From Prevotella lacticifex (GTDB lineage Bacteria > Bacteroidota > Bacteroidia > Bacteroidales > Bacteroidaceae), in contig NZ_BPTV01000002.1 in NCBI RefSeq assembly GCF_019973375.1, positions 605,228-669,227 of the forward strand: a DNA stretch of 64,000 nucleotides, in the 5' to 3' direction. Shown piece after piece: positions 36,843 through 45,372 of the stretch; within the stretch, counting starts at the first letter, position 1; each line of letters opens with the position of its first letter. Below the pieces are notes generated by a model that searched no databases, was not told the DNA's origin, and saw only the letters and a list, made by a program, of their open reading frames with translations. The position numbers and the translations under genes are program-made.

Positions 36843-37502
36843 TCCCTCGCTGTCGACGATGGTGATGGACTTGCCGTTGGTGGCGATGAGACCATCATCG
36901 GTGAACTCGCGGATGACGCGCTGGAGCGAGAACTTCTGGATGGCGAAGGTATCGGCAATCTCCTGGCGCGACATCGTCAGCGTGAACGTCTTACCGTCAT
37001 GGCGGGCGGCCTCGTCGAGGAGGAATGCCGCCACCTTCTCGCGTACGGTGCTCAGGGTGAGCATCTGCGTCTTCCGGGCCAGAAACTCACTCGTCGACGA
37101 CAGCTGGCGGATGAAGTTCATGCCGACCCTGTCGTCGCCCTTCATCAGCTGGTACAGTCCGGCAGGCGTCATCCTGAACACCACCGTAGGCGCTGTCGTC
37201 TCAACGCTCACCGGCAGGCGGTTGTCCTTGGCAAAGATATACGCCGGGGCCACAAGCGTGCCTACCCCGATGGTGGCCATCTGCACGAATTTCCCCGACG
37301 GACCGACCATCCGCGCCGTCATCTCGCCCTCGACGACGATGTCGGCATAGCGGCAGGGGGTACCGGCAAGGGCATAGACATCATCCTTGTCGAAACGTAC
37401 CAGACGGTGCTTAACCGCGGCAGTAGCAAAATCTATATCCTCAGCGCTCAGACCCTCGAAGAGCTGACAGCGCATAAGGGCTTCGGTAACTTTCTTTTCC
37501 AT
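36822..37502 (-). CDS. Crp/Fnr-family transcriptional regulator
   Basis: 226 residues: a cyclic-nucleotide-binding-type beta-roll (~20-130, VVEGEMTARMVGPSGKFVQMATIGVGTLVAP) and a C-terminal winged helix (~150-220, LTMSRQEIADTFAIQKFSLQRVIREF). It lacks the cysteine cluster of Fnr, so oxygen sensing by Fe-S is unlikely; the ligand is unknown. It is divergent from the flavodoxin gene across 168 bp, with a -7 box TACCTTTG (37523-37530). Control of the neighbouring flavodoxin is inference. Its 3' end is the source of a 66-bp tandem array. Confidence 0.88.
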   Translation of the reverse strand: MEKKVTEALMRCQLFEGLSAEDIDFATAAVKHRLVRFDKDDVYALAGTPCRYADIVVEGEMTARMVGPSGKFVQMATIGVGTLVAPAYIFAKDNRLPVSVETTAPTVVFRMTPAGLYQLMKGDDRVGMNFIRQLSSTSEFLARKTQMLTLSTVREKVAAFLLDEAARHDGKTFTLTMSRQEIADTFAIQKFSLQRVIREFTDDGLIATNGKSITIVDSEGLRKIKG

Positions 37503-37670
37503 TCCGTATGACTTGTTTCATGCAAAGGTACACATTTTATATCCATTTCCCGACACCGCCGACCGAAAAACGGACCCGTCCGGCCACAATTGTGGCTTTC
37601 TCGACCATCGGCACGCCTTTTGCCGTAGTATTATTGAAGGAAATAATAACAAACAAAAAACGATAAGACA

Positions 37671-38168
37671 ATGAAAAAGACAATTGTAGTTTACGGATCC
37701 ACCACCGGCACATGCCAGGAGGTTGCCGAGCAGATAGCTCAGAAGTTAGGTGTCAGCGACGTAAAGAATATCTCGGATGTCGATGCCGACATGCTTGCCG
37801 ACTACGACAACCTCATCCTCGGTACTTCCACATGGGGTTCGGGCGAGCTTCAGGACGACTGGTACGACGGTGTGGAGATGCTCAAGGCGGCCGACCTCAG
37901 CGGCAAGACCATCGCCCTCTTCGGTGTCGGCGACGCCGAGGGCTACAGCGACACGTTCTGCGGTGGTATGGCATCACTCTATGAGGCCGTGAAGGACAGC
38001 GGTGCACGCCTCATCGGGCAGGTCGACGCCAGCACCTACACCTACGACGATTCGGAGTCGGTGGTCGACGGGAAATTCGTCGGTCTGGCCATCGACAGCT
38101 CAGAGAGCGAGGGTAAGACCGAGAACCGCGTCGACGAATGGATCGACGGCATCAAGGGAGAGCTGTAA
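37671..38168 (+). CDS. fldA: Flavodoxin
   Basis: 165 residues, the long-chain flavodoxin type. The FMN phosphate loop is GSTTGTCQ (residues 9-16); the isoalloxazine loops are TSTWGSGELQDDW and GVGDAEGYSDTFCGG. It carries low-potential electrons in the cytoplasm, for example to radical-SAM or pyruvate-oxidising enzymes; a radical-SAM sulfatase maturase lies 0.5 kb away. A cupin gene follows 51 nt downstream. Confidence 0.93.
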   Translation: MKKTIVVYGSTTGTCQEVAEQIAQKLGVSDVKNISDVDADMLADYDNLILGTSTWGSGELQDDWYDGVEMLKAADLSGKTIALFGVGDAEGYSDTFCGGMASLYEAVKDSGARLIGQVDASTYTYDDSESVVDGKFVGLAIDSSESEGKTENRVDEWIDGIKGEL

Positions 38169-38219
38169 GCGGCTCACCAACAGACCATTAACACGTATAA
38201 CTCTTAAAACCTTACGACT

Positions 38220-38543
38220 ATGGCAAAGATATTAAAAGCACAGGTGTTCAACCCAAATGAAGTTATCGATTATGCCGACGGCGGCGTCATCTCGAAGGAG
38301 TTTATCCATACCGCCAATGGCAGCGTGACACTCTTCTCGTTCGACGAGGGACAGAAGCTGTCGGAACATTCGGCACCTTTCGATGCTGTCGTCAGCGTCA
38401 TCGACGGTGAGCCGGAGATTGTCATCGACGGCAAAGCCCATCATCCTAAGGCGGGTGAGGCTATCATCATTCCCGCCGGCCATCCCCATTCCGTCAACGC
38501 ACCCAAGCGTTTTAAGATGATGCTCACAATGGTCAGAGGATAA
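38220..38543 (+). CDS. Small cupin-domain protein
   Basis: 107 residues forming a single cupin barrel: motif 1 HSAPFDAVVSVIDGEPEIVIDG and motif 2 KAGEAIIIPAGHPHSVNAP, with His residues able to bind a metal. Single-domain cupins of this type have no fixed reaction. It probably shares the flavodoxin transcript. Confidence 0.85.
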   Translation: MAKILKAQVFNPNEVIDYADGGVISKEFIHTANGSVTLFSFDEGQKLSEHSAPFDAVVSVIDGEPEIVIDGKAHHPKAGEAIIIPAGHPHSVNAPKRFKMMLTMVRG

Positions 38544-38562
38544 CCCTTTATATATAATGTTG

Positions 38563-38608
38563 TCCGCGCGGAAGGCAATGGATAACCCCTCACTGCCGTT
38601 CGCGCGGA
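38563..38608. terminator. Possible bidirectional hairpin between convergent genes
   Basis: TCCGCGCG...CGCGCGGA stem between the cupin and maturase 3' ends; also a short direct repeat (CAATGGATAACC) on its right side. Weak evidence as a terminator. Confidence 0.35.
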
Positions 38609-38624
38609 GACAATGGATAACCTC

Positions 38625-39872
38625 TCACACATTATCTTCCGTGCCTATCCATCCCCGCCGTATTGCCTCCATGACATTCGCCGGGGCGCGGTCGTGGCGC
38701 AACTCGTTGGCCATAAAATCCATGTACGGCGCCACATGGTGGAAGAACTTCTTGTAACCGCGACAGAGATAGTTAAGACCACTATCGCCGTCGGCGGTGA
38801 CGGAGAACCGGTTCTTAGGACACTCTCCATTACATGCAAAGAGATACTCACACTCCCGGCACTGCCGTGGCAGGGTCTCGCGCTTCGCGGCACCGAAGGC
38901 CCGCTGGCGATCACTGTGCATCAGTGCGTAGAGCGACTCGTCGCGGATATTGCCCAACCGGTATTCGGGAAACACGAAATGGTCGCAACTGTACACATCA
39001 CCATTATATTCCATCACTCCCACCTGCCCGCATGTCGGTGCCATCGAGCAGATGCCCGGTGCCACACCCACCCAGTTGGCTAAGGTAGCATCGAAGAGCT
39101 GGACGAAATAGTCGCCGACATCCGTCCTCACCCACTCGTCGAAGACAGCACAGAGGAAATCGCCCCACTGCTCGGCACCCACCGAGAACGCCGTTACTGC
39201 CATGCTCTCCTCGTCGGGGGCGGCGAGACTGCGCCCGTCGGCATGACCGAGAGCACGCTCCACAACGGGCGTGAACTGAAGGTAGTGACAGCCTATTGAC
39301 TTGAAAAAACGGTAAAACTCCAAAGGCCGGCTGCCGTTGTCGTTGTTGACGACGGCCATAGCGTTCCACTGCACACCATACCTGTTGAGGATCTCTATGC
39401 CTTGCATAACCCTCGCAAACGACCCCTCGCCCTGCCGCGACCGCCGGTATTCGTCATGAAACTCCTCCGGACCGTCGATGGACACGCCGACGAGCCATCC
39501 GTTGTCGGCGAAGAACCGCGCCCACCGTTCGTCGATGAGTGTGCCGTTGGTCTGGATGGCATTGTCGATATTCCGGCCGCGGCCGTAGCGCCGTTGCAGG
39601 GCGATGGCTTTCTCGTAGAACGCTATCGGCCGCAGAAGGGTCTCACCGCCGTGCCATGTGAAGAGGATATCGCTCGTCGCCTGTGCCTCGATATATTCCT
39701 TTGTGAACCGCTCGAGCATCTCGTCGCTCATTATGTGGCGGCTGTCGTCGCCATAGAGCCGCGACTTCTCGAGATAGTAGCAGTAGCGGCAGGCGAGGTT
39801 GCAGGCCGCTCCCGCCGGCTTTGCCATAATATAAAATGGTCGCGCGAAGGGCGATATCGTTCTCTCTTGCAT
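38625..39872 (-). CDS. Anaerobic sulfatase-maturating enzyme (radical SAM/SPASM)
   Basis: 415 residues. The radical-SAM 4Fe-4S motif is CNLACRYC (Cys24, 28, 31), preceded by the family N-terminus SPFARPFYIMAKPAGA, which fixes the start at 39872. Later Cys clusters (CSMAPTCGQ, SCDHFVFPEYRLGN, CRECEYLFACNGECPKNRF) bind two auxiliary clusters. The enzyme oxidises an active-site Ser or Cys of sulfatases to formylglycine in the cytoplasm. A Ser-type sulfatase gene lies just upstream in the same direction, an obvious substrate. The upstream gap holds a CTATAG tract. Confidence 0.92.
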   Translation of the reverse strand: MQERTISPFARPFYIMAKPAGAACNLACRYCYYLEKSRLYGDDSRHIMSDEMLERFTKEYIEAQATSDILFTWHGGETLLRPIAFYEKAIALQRRYGRGRNIDNAIQTNGTLIDERWARFFADNGWLVGVSIDGPEEFHDEYRRSRQGEGSFARVMQGIEILNRYGVQWNAMAVVNNDNGSRPLEFYRFFKSIGCHYLQFTPVVERALGHADGRSLAAPDEESMAVTAFSVGAEQWGDFLCAVFDEWVRTDVGDYFVQLFDATLANWVGVAPGICSMAPTCGQVGVMEYNGDVYSCDHFVFPEYRLGNIRDESLYALMHSDRQRAFGAAKRETLPRQCRECEYLFACNGECPKNRFSVTADGDSGLNYLCRGYKKFFHHVAPYMDFMANELRHDRAPANVMEAIRRGWIGTEDNV

Positions 39873-39893
39873 TGGATAATTTCTTTTTAAGGG

Positions 39894-39990
39894 CTATAGA
39901 AGCTATAGAAACTATAGAGGCTATAGCAGCTATAGGCTCAGCCTCCTATCGAAGCCCATGCCCCCTATGCCGGTCTATGCCGGCCTATCG
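39894..39990. repeat. CTATAG tract, 9-bp phase, switching to CCTAT
   Basis: CTATAG starts at 39894, 39903, 39912, 39921 and 39930 (exactly 9 bp apart). The strand bias then flips to CCTATCG/CCTATGCC units, so the two halves are partly self-complementary. It lies directly 3' of the sulfatase gene. Confidence 0.8.
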
Positions 39991-39994
39991 CTGT

Positions 39995-41419
39995 CTATTT
40001 CTTCTTGGGATAGTATTTCTCTCCCGGCAGGGGCCAGTTCTCCGAGGGGAAATGTGCCTTGCGCATGGCCTTGTCGAACTTCTTAACCATCTCGGGGTAT
40101 TTGTCGGCGAGATTCGTCGTCTCGTTAGGATCCTCCTTGATATTATACAGTTCGAGGGGGCGGTTCGGCTTAACGGTCACACACTTCCAGTCGCCCTGGC
40201 GCGCGGCCCTCTGCTTTCCCGTGAACTCCCAGTAGAGCATGCGGTGGTCGGTGTCGACCTGACGACCGTAGAAGAGCGGGAGGATATTCATTCCGTCGAT
40301 GCCGTGGGGCAGGAAACGCTCACTGCCGGTGAGGGCCGCGAGGGTAGGCATGAAATCGGGGAAGTAGACGATGTTGTCGACGGTACCCACGGGCACCTTT
40401 CCCGGCTGGTTGACAATCAGCGGCACCTTGATACCGCCCTCGTAGAGCTGTCCCTTCGTTCCGCGCAGGTTTCCGCCGCAGTGGAGGGTGGCCCTCGGCG
40501 ACATCACGGCGGCACCGTTGTCGCTGGCGAAGATTATCAGGGTATTGTCGGCGAGTCCGAGAGCATGGACGGCTCCGAGCAGTCTACCTATATTATAGTC
40601 CATGTGGGTGACGAGGGCCGCATAGCGTTTCGTGTTCGCGTCCCAGTTCTCGTCGTCATACCACGACGTGTCGTCGATATGGTACGGTTCGTGAGGCGCG
40701 TCGTAGGCGAGGTAGAGGAAGAAAGGATGGTCCTTCTCTCTGTTGATGAACGCGATGGCGTCGTCGGTCGAAATCTCTGTATTATGTCGCACATGGGCAT
40801 CGTGCTCGTTGGCACTGATGGTGATGAGACTGTCGCCGTGGAACCGGTAGTTGGGATAGTAGAAGTAGTCGCCATTGCTGCGTGTCGTCGATATCGTCCA
40901 TCCGTAGAACTCGTCGAAACCGCGGTGGTTCGGCGATGCCGTCGGGTCGTAGCCGTCGAGATGCCATTTGTTCACGAGACAGGTGCGGTAGCCGCCGGCA
41001 CTGAGCACCGTAGCGATGGTCGTATCCTGTGGCAACAGGTTCGCCCGGTGGTTATAGGTGGTGTCGCCGCGGAGGTTGATCTTCACTCCCCGCAGTCCGC
41101 CGACGGGACACTGGTTGTCGCGGATGCGCGTCTTTCCCGTGTTCTTGCCCGTCATCAGCGAACAGCGCGACGGCGACGAGATGCCGCTGCCGGCATAACT
41201 CTCGGTGAACCGCAGGCCGGTGGCGGCAAGGCGGTCGATATTCGGGGTCTGGATATATTTGTTGCCGTAGCAGTGGAGGTCCTCGTAGCCGAGGTCGTCG
41301 GCGAGGATGAAGATGATATTCGGATGGTCGGGGGTAGCCTTCCCTTGTGCTGTCTGTTGTGCACATACCGGTGTTACGGCTGTGAAGGCCATACCGTAGA
41401 GAATGAGTTTTTGTCGCAT
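39995..41419 (-). CDS. Sulfatase (alkaline-phosphatase superfamily, Ser-type)
   Basis: A 474-residue secreted sulfatase. The start is at 41419, where the signal peptide MRQKLILYGMAFTAVTPVCA begins; the longer frame from 41497 would start within the -7 box (TACCTTTG, 41495-41502). The metal ligands Asp41/Asp42 (ILADDLGYED) and the modification motif S81-S-P-S-R-C-S-L-M-T-G are clear. Ser rather than Cys at position 81 requires the anaerobic radical-SAM maturase, whose gene is adjacent. It likely removes sulfate from host or algal glycans in the periplasm. Confidence 0.92.
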   Translation of the reverse strand: MRQKLILYGMAFTAVTPVCAQQTAQGKATPDHPNIIFILADDLGYEDLHCYGNKYIQTPNIDRLAATGLRFTESYAGSGISSPSRCSLMTGKNTGKTRIRDNQCPVGGLRGVKINLRGDTTYNHRANLLPQDTTIATVLSAGGYRTCLVNKWHLDGYDPTASPNHRGFDEFYGWTISTTRSNGDYFYYPNYRFHGDSLITISANEHDAHVRHNTEISTDDAIAFINREKDHPFFLYLAYDAPHEPYHIDDTSWYDDENWDANTKRYAALVTHMDYNIGRLLGAVHALGLADNTLIIFASDNGAAVMSPRATLHCGGNLRGTKGQLYEGGIKVPLIVNQPGKVPVGTVDNIVYFPDFMPTLAALTGSERFLPHGIDGMNILPLFYGRQVDTDHRMLYWEFTGKQRAARQGDWKCVTVKPNRPLELYNIKEDPNETTNLADKYPEMVKKFDKAMRKAHFPSENWPLPGEKYYPKKK

Positions 41420-41574
41420 AATAGATATTAGTTCGATCTGTCTTAGATTGTTTCCACGGCTCTCGCTTTCAGCACCGATTGCCGTATTGTAGTGCAAAGG
41501 TAATAAATTTTAAAGGCAAATGCAAGTTTTTTAACACTTTTCTTTTGGCCGAAGCCAAAATTTTTATAAGGAGC

Positions 41575-41757
41575 ATAGACCCTCATAGGCCTTAATAGGC
41601 TGGTATAGGAGGGAATAGGAGCCATAGCTACTATAGTGGCTATAGAGGCTATAGAGGCTATAGAAACTATAGAAGCTATAGCCCCCTCCCTGAAAAGCCT
41701 ATGAACGCCTATGAAGGCCTATTCCTCCCTAAAAAGCCTATGCGCGCCTATGAGCTC
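41575..41757. repeat. CTATAG tract, 9-bp phase, switching to CCTAT
   Basis: CTATAG starts at 41631, 41640, 41649, 41658, 41667 and 41676, exactly 9 bp apart, after looser ATAGG units. From ~41690 the units become GCCTATGA/GCCTATGC. It abuts the stop codon of the CobW-type gene. Confidence 0.8.
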
Positions 41758-42906
41758 CTACTCCTCGCTCACACACTTCTCCAGCCCCTCGACGATGGCC
41801 TTGCGGTCCATATTCCTGCCGATGAAGACGAGCTTCTGCATGCGGTCGCCGTAGGTATCGTCCCAGTCGGCGGCGACAGCCTTGTTCTTGCTGAGGAAGT
41901 CGCGGAGCTCATCCTCCGGCATCGTGGCATACCACTGACCGGCGTTGCGGAGACCAATCTGACGGCCGGCCTGCTCGAAGACATAGCATGTCTGCTTCTC
42001 GTCGGCGAAATAGCAGATACCCTTACAGCGGATGACCGACTGCGGCCAACTCTCTGACACCCACTCGTCGAAGGCCGCAAGGTCGAGAGGACGGCGCTCC
42101 TTCCATACGAAGGTCTCGATGCCATACTCCAGTGCCTCACCCGACTCCTCGTTCTCGAGGTCGTCATCATCGCCCTCCATGGCTGCTATCCACGCTGCCG
42201 AGGTGGCCACCTTGTCGAAATCGAATTTCCCCGTGTTGAGTAGTCGGTCGAGGTCGACATCACCGTAGTTGCACTCGATAATCTCGGCCTGGGGCTGCAG
42301 ATGGCGCAGGATGTCCTTTACCTCGGCGAGGTCGTCGGCACTAACCTCCGAGGCTTTGTTCAGGAGGATGGTATTACAGAACTCCACCTGCTGGATGACA
42401 AGACTCTCGAGGTCGTCCTCACCGATATTCTCCTTCATCAGGGCGTTACCCTTACTGAACTCGTCGCGCATGCGCAGGGCATCGACGACGGTGACGATAT
42501 TGTCGAGACGGGCACGGGCCGTACGCGCCAACTCGGGATAGAGCTGGGCATAGGCCGAAATCGTCTGCGCTATCGGTGCCGGCTCACAGATACCGCTGGC
42601 CTCGATGACGATATAATCGAATTTGCCGGCCTGGGCGATATCGCTGAGCTGTTTGACAAGGTCCATCTTCAGCGTACAGCAGATGCAACCGTTAGAGAGC
42701 GGCACAAGACTGTCGTCGCCCTGACCGACGATGCCGTCCTCGGCGATAAGGCTCTCGTCAATATTCACCTCACCGATGTCGTTGACGATGACGGCGAAAC
42801 GTATGCCGCGCTCGTTGCGCAGGATGCGGTTGACGAGCGTTGTCTTGCCACTGCCAAGATAACCGGTGAGCAGCAGTACCGGGATTTCTTTCACTTTATT
42901 GTCCAT
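41758..42906 (-). CDS. CobW/COG0523-family GTPase metallochaperone
   Basis: 382 residues. G1 motif GYLGSGKTT (15-23), the CxCC metal motif GCICCTL (Cys74, 76, 77), switch region VIEASGICEP, and a C-terminal CobW_C domain (~270-380, FVWKERRPLDLAAFDEW ... GICYFADEKQTCYVFEQAG). Family members deliver Zn or other metals to client enzymes. The acidic loop DDDDLENEE lies between the domains. The start at 42906 is chosen because the longer frame from 42972 would cross the promoter. The metal and client are not inferable. Confidence 0.88.
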   Translation of the reverse strand: MDNKVKEIPVLLLTGYLGSGKTTLVNRILRNERGIRFAVIVNDIGEVNIDESLIAEDGIVGQGDDSLVPLSNGCICCTLKMDLVKQLSDIAQAGKFDYIVIEASGICEPAPIAQTISAYAQLYPELARTARARLDNIVTVVDALRMRDEFSKGNALMKENIGEDDLESLVIQQVEFCNTILLNKASEVSADDLAEVKDILRHLQPQAEIIECNYGDVDLDRLLNTGKFDFDKVATSAAWIAAMEGDDDDLENEESGEALEYGIETFVWKERRPLDLAAFDEWVSESWPQSVIRCKGICYFADEKQTCYVFEQAGRQIGLRNAGQWYATMPEDELRDFLSKNKAVAADWDDTYGDRMQKLVFIGRNMDRKAIVEGLEKCVSEE

Positions 42907-42935
42907 TGTTTCTTTTCTTTTGATTTTTCCGCCTG

Positions 42936-42968
42936 CAAAGGTACAAATATTATGCCAAACACCACAAA
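42936..42968 (-). promoter_or_regulatory. Promoter of the CobW-type gene
   Basis: TTTG-N21-TACCTTTG on the minus strand, 30 nt upstream of the start codon. Confidence 0.65.
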
Positions 42969-43029
42969 ACAATAGAAAAGGTTTCGAGCCAGAGGAATAG
43001 GTGGACGCGGGGGCGGAGGATGCGGCCGG

Positions 43030-43208
43030 GGCGATATAGCCCCTATAACTTCCATAGCCTCTACAGCTACTATTTCTTCCTATAAATCACTATAGTTTCC
43101 TATAAATTCCTATAGCTTCCTATAAATCCCTATTGCTTCCTATAGCCCCTATAGAAACCTATCGCCCCTAAAAAATCCCTATAGCATCCTATCGCCCATA
43201 TAGAAATG
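43030..43208. repeat. CCTAT/CTATAG tract, ~10-bp phase
   Basis: CCTATAAATn/CCTATAGCTT-type decamers repeat about 13 times, pyrimidine-rich on the plus strand. Unlike most tracts of this family it does not directly abut a gene end; the nearest gene end is 0.5 kb away. Confidence 0.8.
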
Positions 43209-43212
43209 GAAA

Positions 43213-43239
43213 AAGGAGTTCCTCACGGAACCCCTCCTT
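43213..43239 (-). terminator. Rho-independent-type terminator
   Basis: On the minus strand: AAGGA...GTTCC-gtga-GGAAC-TCCTTTTT, a strong stem followed by T5. The nearest upstream gene on that strand ends at 43745, so the transcript would carry a ~500-nt 3' region, or another RNA ends here. Confidence 0.55.
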
Positions 43240-43370
43240 CGTTTTCTTACCTGTTAGCTCCCATCTTTATACTCTTGGGAGAGAGTATTTTATTTATCCG
43301 TTATGAAGAAAATGAATGTTGCCAATAACCTTCGGATGCAAAACTTATCATTCACATATATTATCTTTCT

Positions 43371-43533
43371 GTTTCCATCAGCGATAATCGTTGGAATATC
43401 GTTTCCATCGGGCGACAACCGTCCGAATGTCGTTTCCATCGGCGATAACCGCCAAGTATATCATTTTCACCGAGCCATGATACCCGATTGTCGTTTCCAT
43501 CAGGCCTTAACCGCCACGTATATCATTTTAACC
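43371..43533. repeat. Degenerate ~30-31-bp tandem repeat
   Basis: Five to six units, each with GTTTCCATC (or TCATTTTCACC) followed by GGCGATAACCG-like sequence, at about 43371, 43401, 43432, 43461, 43492 and 43522. Units differ throughout, so this is not a CRISPR array. A frame runs through it (43303-43686) but looks non-coding. Nothing else seen between 43240 and 43744. Confidence 0.55.
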
Positions 43534-43744
43534 TTCACCCTCGCCCGCCCTATCCAAAGTCGTCAGCAGGAAGATTCTATCCCAAGCCGAAAGGGAAGCG
43601 CCGCGGGCTTCTATGAAAATCCCTACCTCCTAAGAGATAGCCAGCTCCCACTTTCACAAGGGGAGCTGCTACTGGTAAGAAATTGAGATTGAGGTTATGA
43701 TGATTACTATTTTTCTTATTTTTCGTGCTTAATCGATTGCGCAA

Positions 43745-45298
43745 TCAGAGCCGAGTAGAAAAGATACCCGTTTTCATAACTATCGTCAGCATACCGTCGC
43801 TGTAGAAAGCTCCGTTGAACTGAGTGTTGAAGTGAGCGGTGATATTACCGTCGTTGGCGATAATAAGGTTGCTCGGGTTCTCCTCGTCGATCTCACCCTT
43901 CTTGTTGCGGCTCATGCAGGTGTAGATACCATTCTCGCCCTTGTCGTAGAGCTGGTTCTCTGCAACCTCCTTGACAACCTTTCCGGTGTTGCCGTCGAAG
44001 AGGCGGGAAACGCCGTCCTTGCCGTTGAGCACCACCTCGTTGCCGTTGCAGTAGAAGTTCATCAGCTTATCGCCGTCGGCAGCGTATTTCTCGTGATGGC
44101 TGAGCTCGTTCGACTTACCGATGACATCCTTGCCGTAGAGGTTGACCTGCTGGTTCTGGAAGTCGCTGACGACGTTCAGACCTGCACTGGTCATATAGAA
44201 AGCCTTGTCCTTGCCGAGGTAAGCATCGAGAATCTTACCGTCAATCTTCAGGTAGTTGAGGAAGTACTGCTGACCAGTGGCGAGGTCGTACTGAGCTACG
44301 AACGGCTTGCCGACTTCGTAAGAGCAGCCCTCGAGATAAGCCAGACCGGTGGAGAGCAGTGTGATGCGGTCACCGTCAATATTGATGTGCATCGCTGAGG
44401 TCTTGTCCTTAGGCAGCTGTGTGAACCACTTCACGTTAAGGTCGTAATCCATGCAGTAGAGGTCCTCACCGTCAGCGAGGTAGATGAGATTATCCTTGAA
44501 GGCGATATTCGACTTGATACCTGTCCAGTAGCCGCGGTCGACATAAGGAGTGAAGGCGTAGTCGGCATCGGAGTTGTGGTTGGTGCTGTGGTCTTTCTTG
44601 CTCAGACCCACCGGAACACCGTAGCGGCCGGTATTGACGTTCATGCGCTTTACGACACCTGTCTGCGGGTCGATGAGCATCAGCTGGTCAGCCCAAACGA
44701 GGTAGTTGCCGGTCTCAGGAAGATACTGAACCTTGTTCCATCCCCAACGGGTGTAGTGGCTGATGGTGTCGCTCCAGAGTTCCTCACCATCGGAGAGGCG
44801 GTAAGCGTAGAGGACGTTCTTATTATGGAATTCGAGGTCACCGTTGAAGCTGTTCCACTTTGCGCGGTAGCCGAGGACAACGTTTGCTGAGTCGTCAACG
44901 TATACCGGAAGGATGTTTCGGGTCCATACGTGGTTGCCCATGAGGTTGTCCAGTGTGGTGAAGAATCCGGTGTTACCTTTTACATTACGGTCGGTATTGT
45001 TGGAGTTCAGCAGACCCATGCGGGTGACCTGGAAGATACCTCCCTGGTTGTCCTTCTTCCAACGGAAGCCCTGCTCAACACTTGAGTAGAGCATTGCCTC
45101 AGAGTTACGCTGCTGATATAAGAGGAGCATCTCGCCACCATGGCACTGGTCGACGAGCATTGTGTTAGCATTTAAGTCAATGTAGTCGCCGTTGATGTTT
45201 GAACCTCCAATAAGGTTCTTCAACGTCATTGCGCGGTTGTCGGCATTTGCGATGATTGCAATCGCGAGGAGCAGTATGGTAAGAAAATTGCGTTTCAT
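43745..45298 (-). CDS. Secreted protein, PQQ-like beta-propeller
   Basis: 517 residues with signal peptide 1-19 (ends IIANA). The body has repeated short strand motifs typical of PQQ-type propeller blades (VLYAYRLSDGEELWSD, LYCMDYDLNVKWFTQL, PFVAQYDLATGQQYF, VSRLFDGNTGKVVKEV). No catalytic residues recognised and no sorting domain. It is a monocistronic gene with its own consensus promoter. Function is unknown. Confidence 0.75.
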   Translation of the reverse strand: MKRNFLTILLLAIAIIANADNRAMTLKNLIGGSNINGDYIDLNANTMLVDQCHGGEMLLLYQQRNSEAMLYSSVEQGFRWKKDNQGGIFQVTRMGLLNSNNTDRNVKGNTGFFTTLDNLMGNHVWTRNILPVYVDDSANVVLGYRAKWNSFNGDLEFHNKNVLYAYRLSDGEELWSDTISHYTRWGWNKVQYLPETGNYLVWADQLMLIDPQTGVVKRMNVNTGRYGVPVGLSKKDHSTNHNSDADYAFTPYVDRGYWTGIKSNIAFKDNLIYLADGEDLYCMDYDLNVKWFTQLPKDKTSAMHINIDGDRITLLSTGLAYLEGCSYEVGKPFVAQYDLATGQQYFLNYLKIDGKILDAYLGKDKAFYMTSAGLNVVSDFQNQQVNLYGKDVIGKSNELSHHEKYAADGDKLMNFYCNGNEVVLNGKDGVSRLFDGNTGKVVKEVAENQLYDKGENGIYTCMSRNKKGEIDEENPSNLIIANDGNITAHFNTQFNGAFYSDGMLTIVMKTGIFSTRL

Positions 45299-45340
45299 AA
45301 GCCGTTACGTTTAGTTGTCTGTAGTTCTTGTTTTCTTTTG

Positions 45341-45372
45341 CAAAGATATTTACTATTCTCACTACTTCCAAA
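45341..45372 (-). promoter_or_regulatory. Promoter of the propeller protein gene
   Basis: TTTG-N20-TATCTTTG on the minus strand, 43 nt upstream of the ATG; full consensus. Confidence 0.7.

Noticed and set aside
36526-37350. 274-aa plus-strand open frame
   Set aside because: It crosses the inserted element, the tandem array and the antisense of the Crp-type gene, three unrelated sequences.
39836-41431. 531-aa open frame opposite the sulfatase
   Set aside because: Antisense to a sulfatase with all catalytic residues; no signal or family.
43371-43533. Possible CRISPR array
   Set aside because: Units differ over their whole length; there is no conserved repeat alternating with unique spacers, and no cas genes are nearby.
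43303-43686. 127-aa plus-strand open frame
   Set aside because: It runs through degenerate 31-bp tandem repeats, with odd composition, no ribosome-binding site and no family resemblance.
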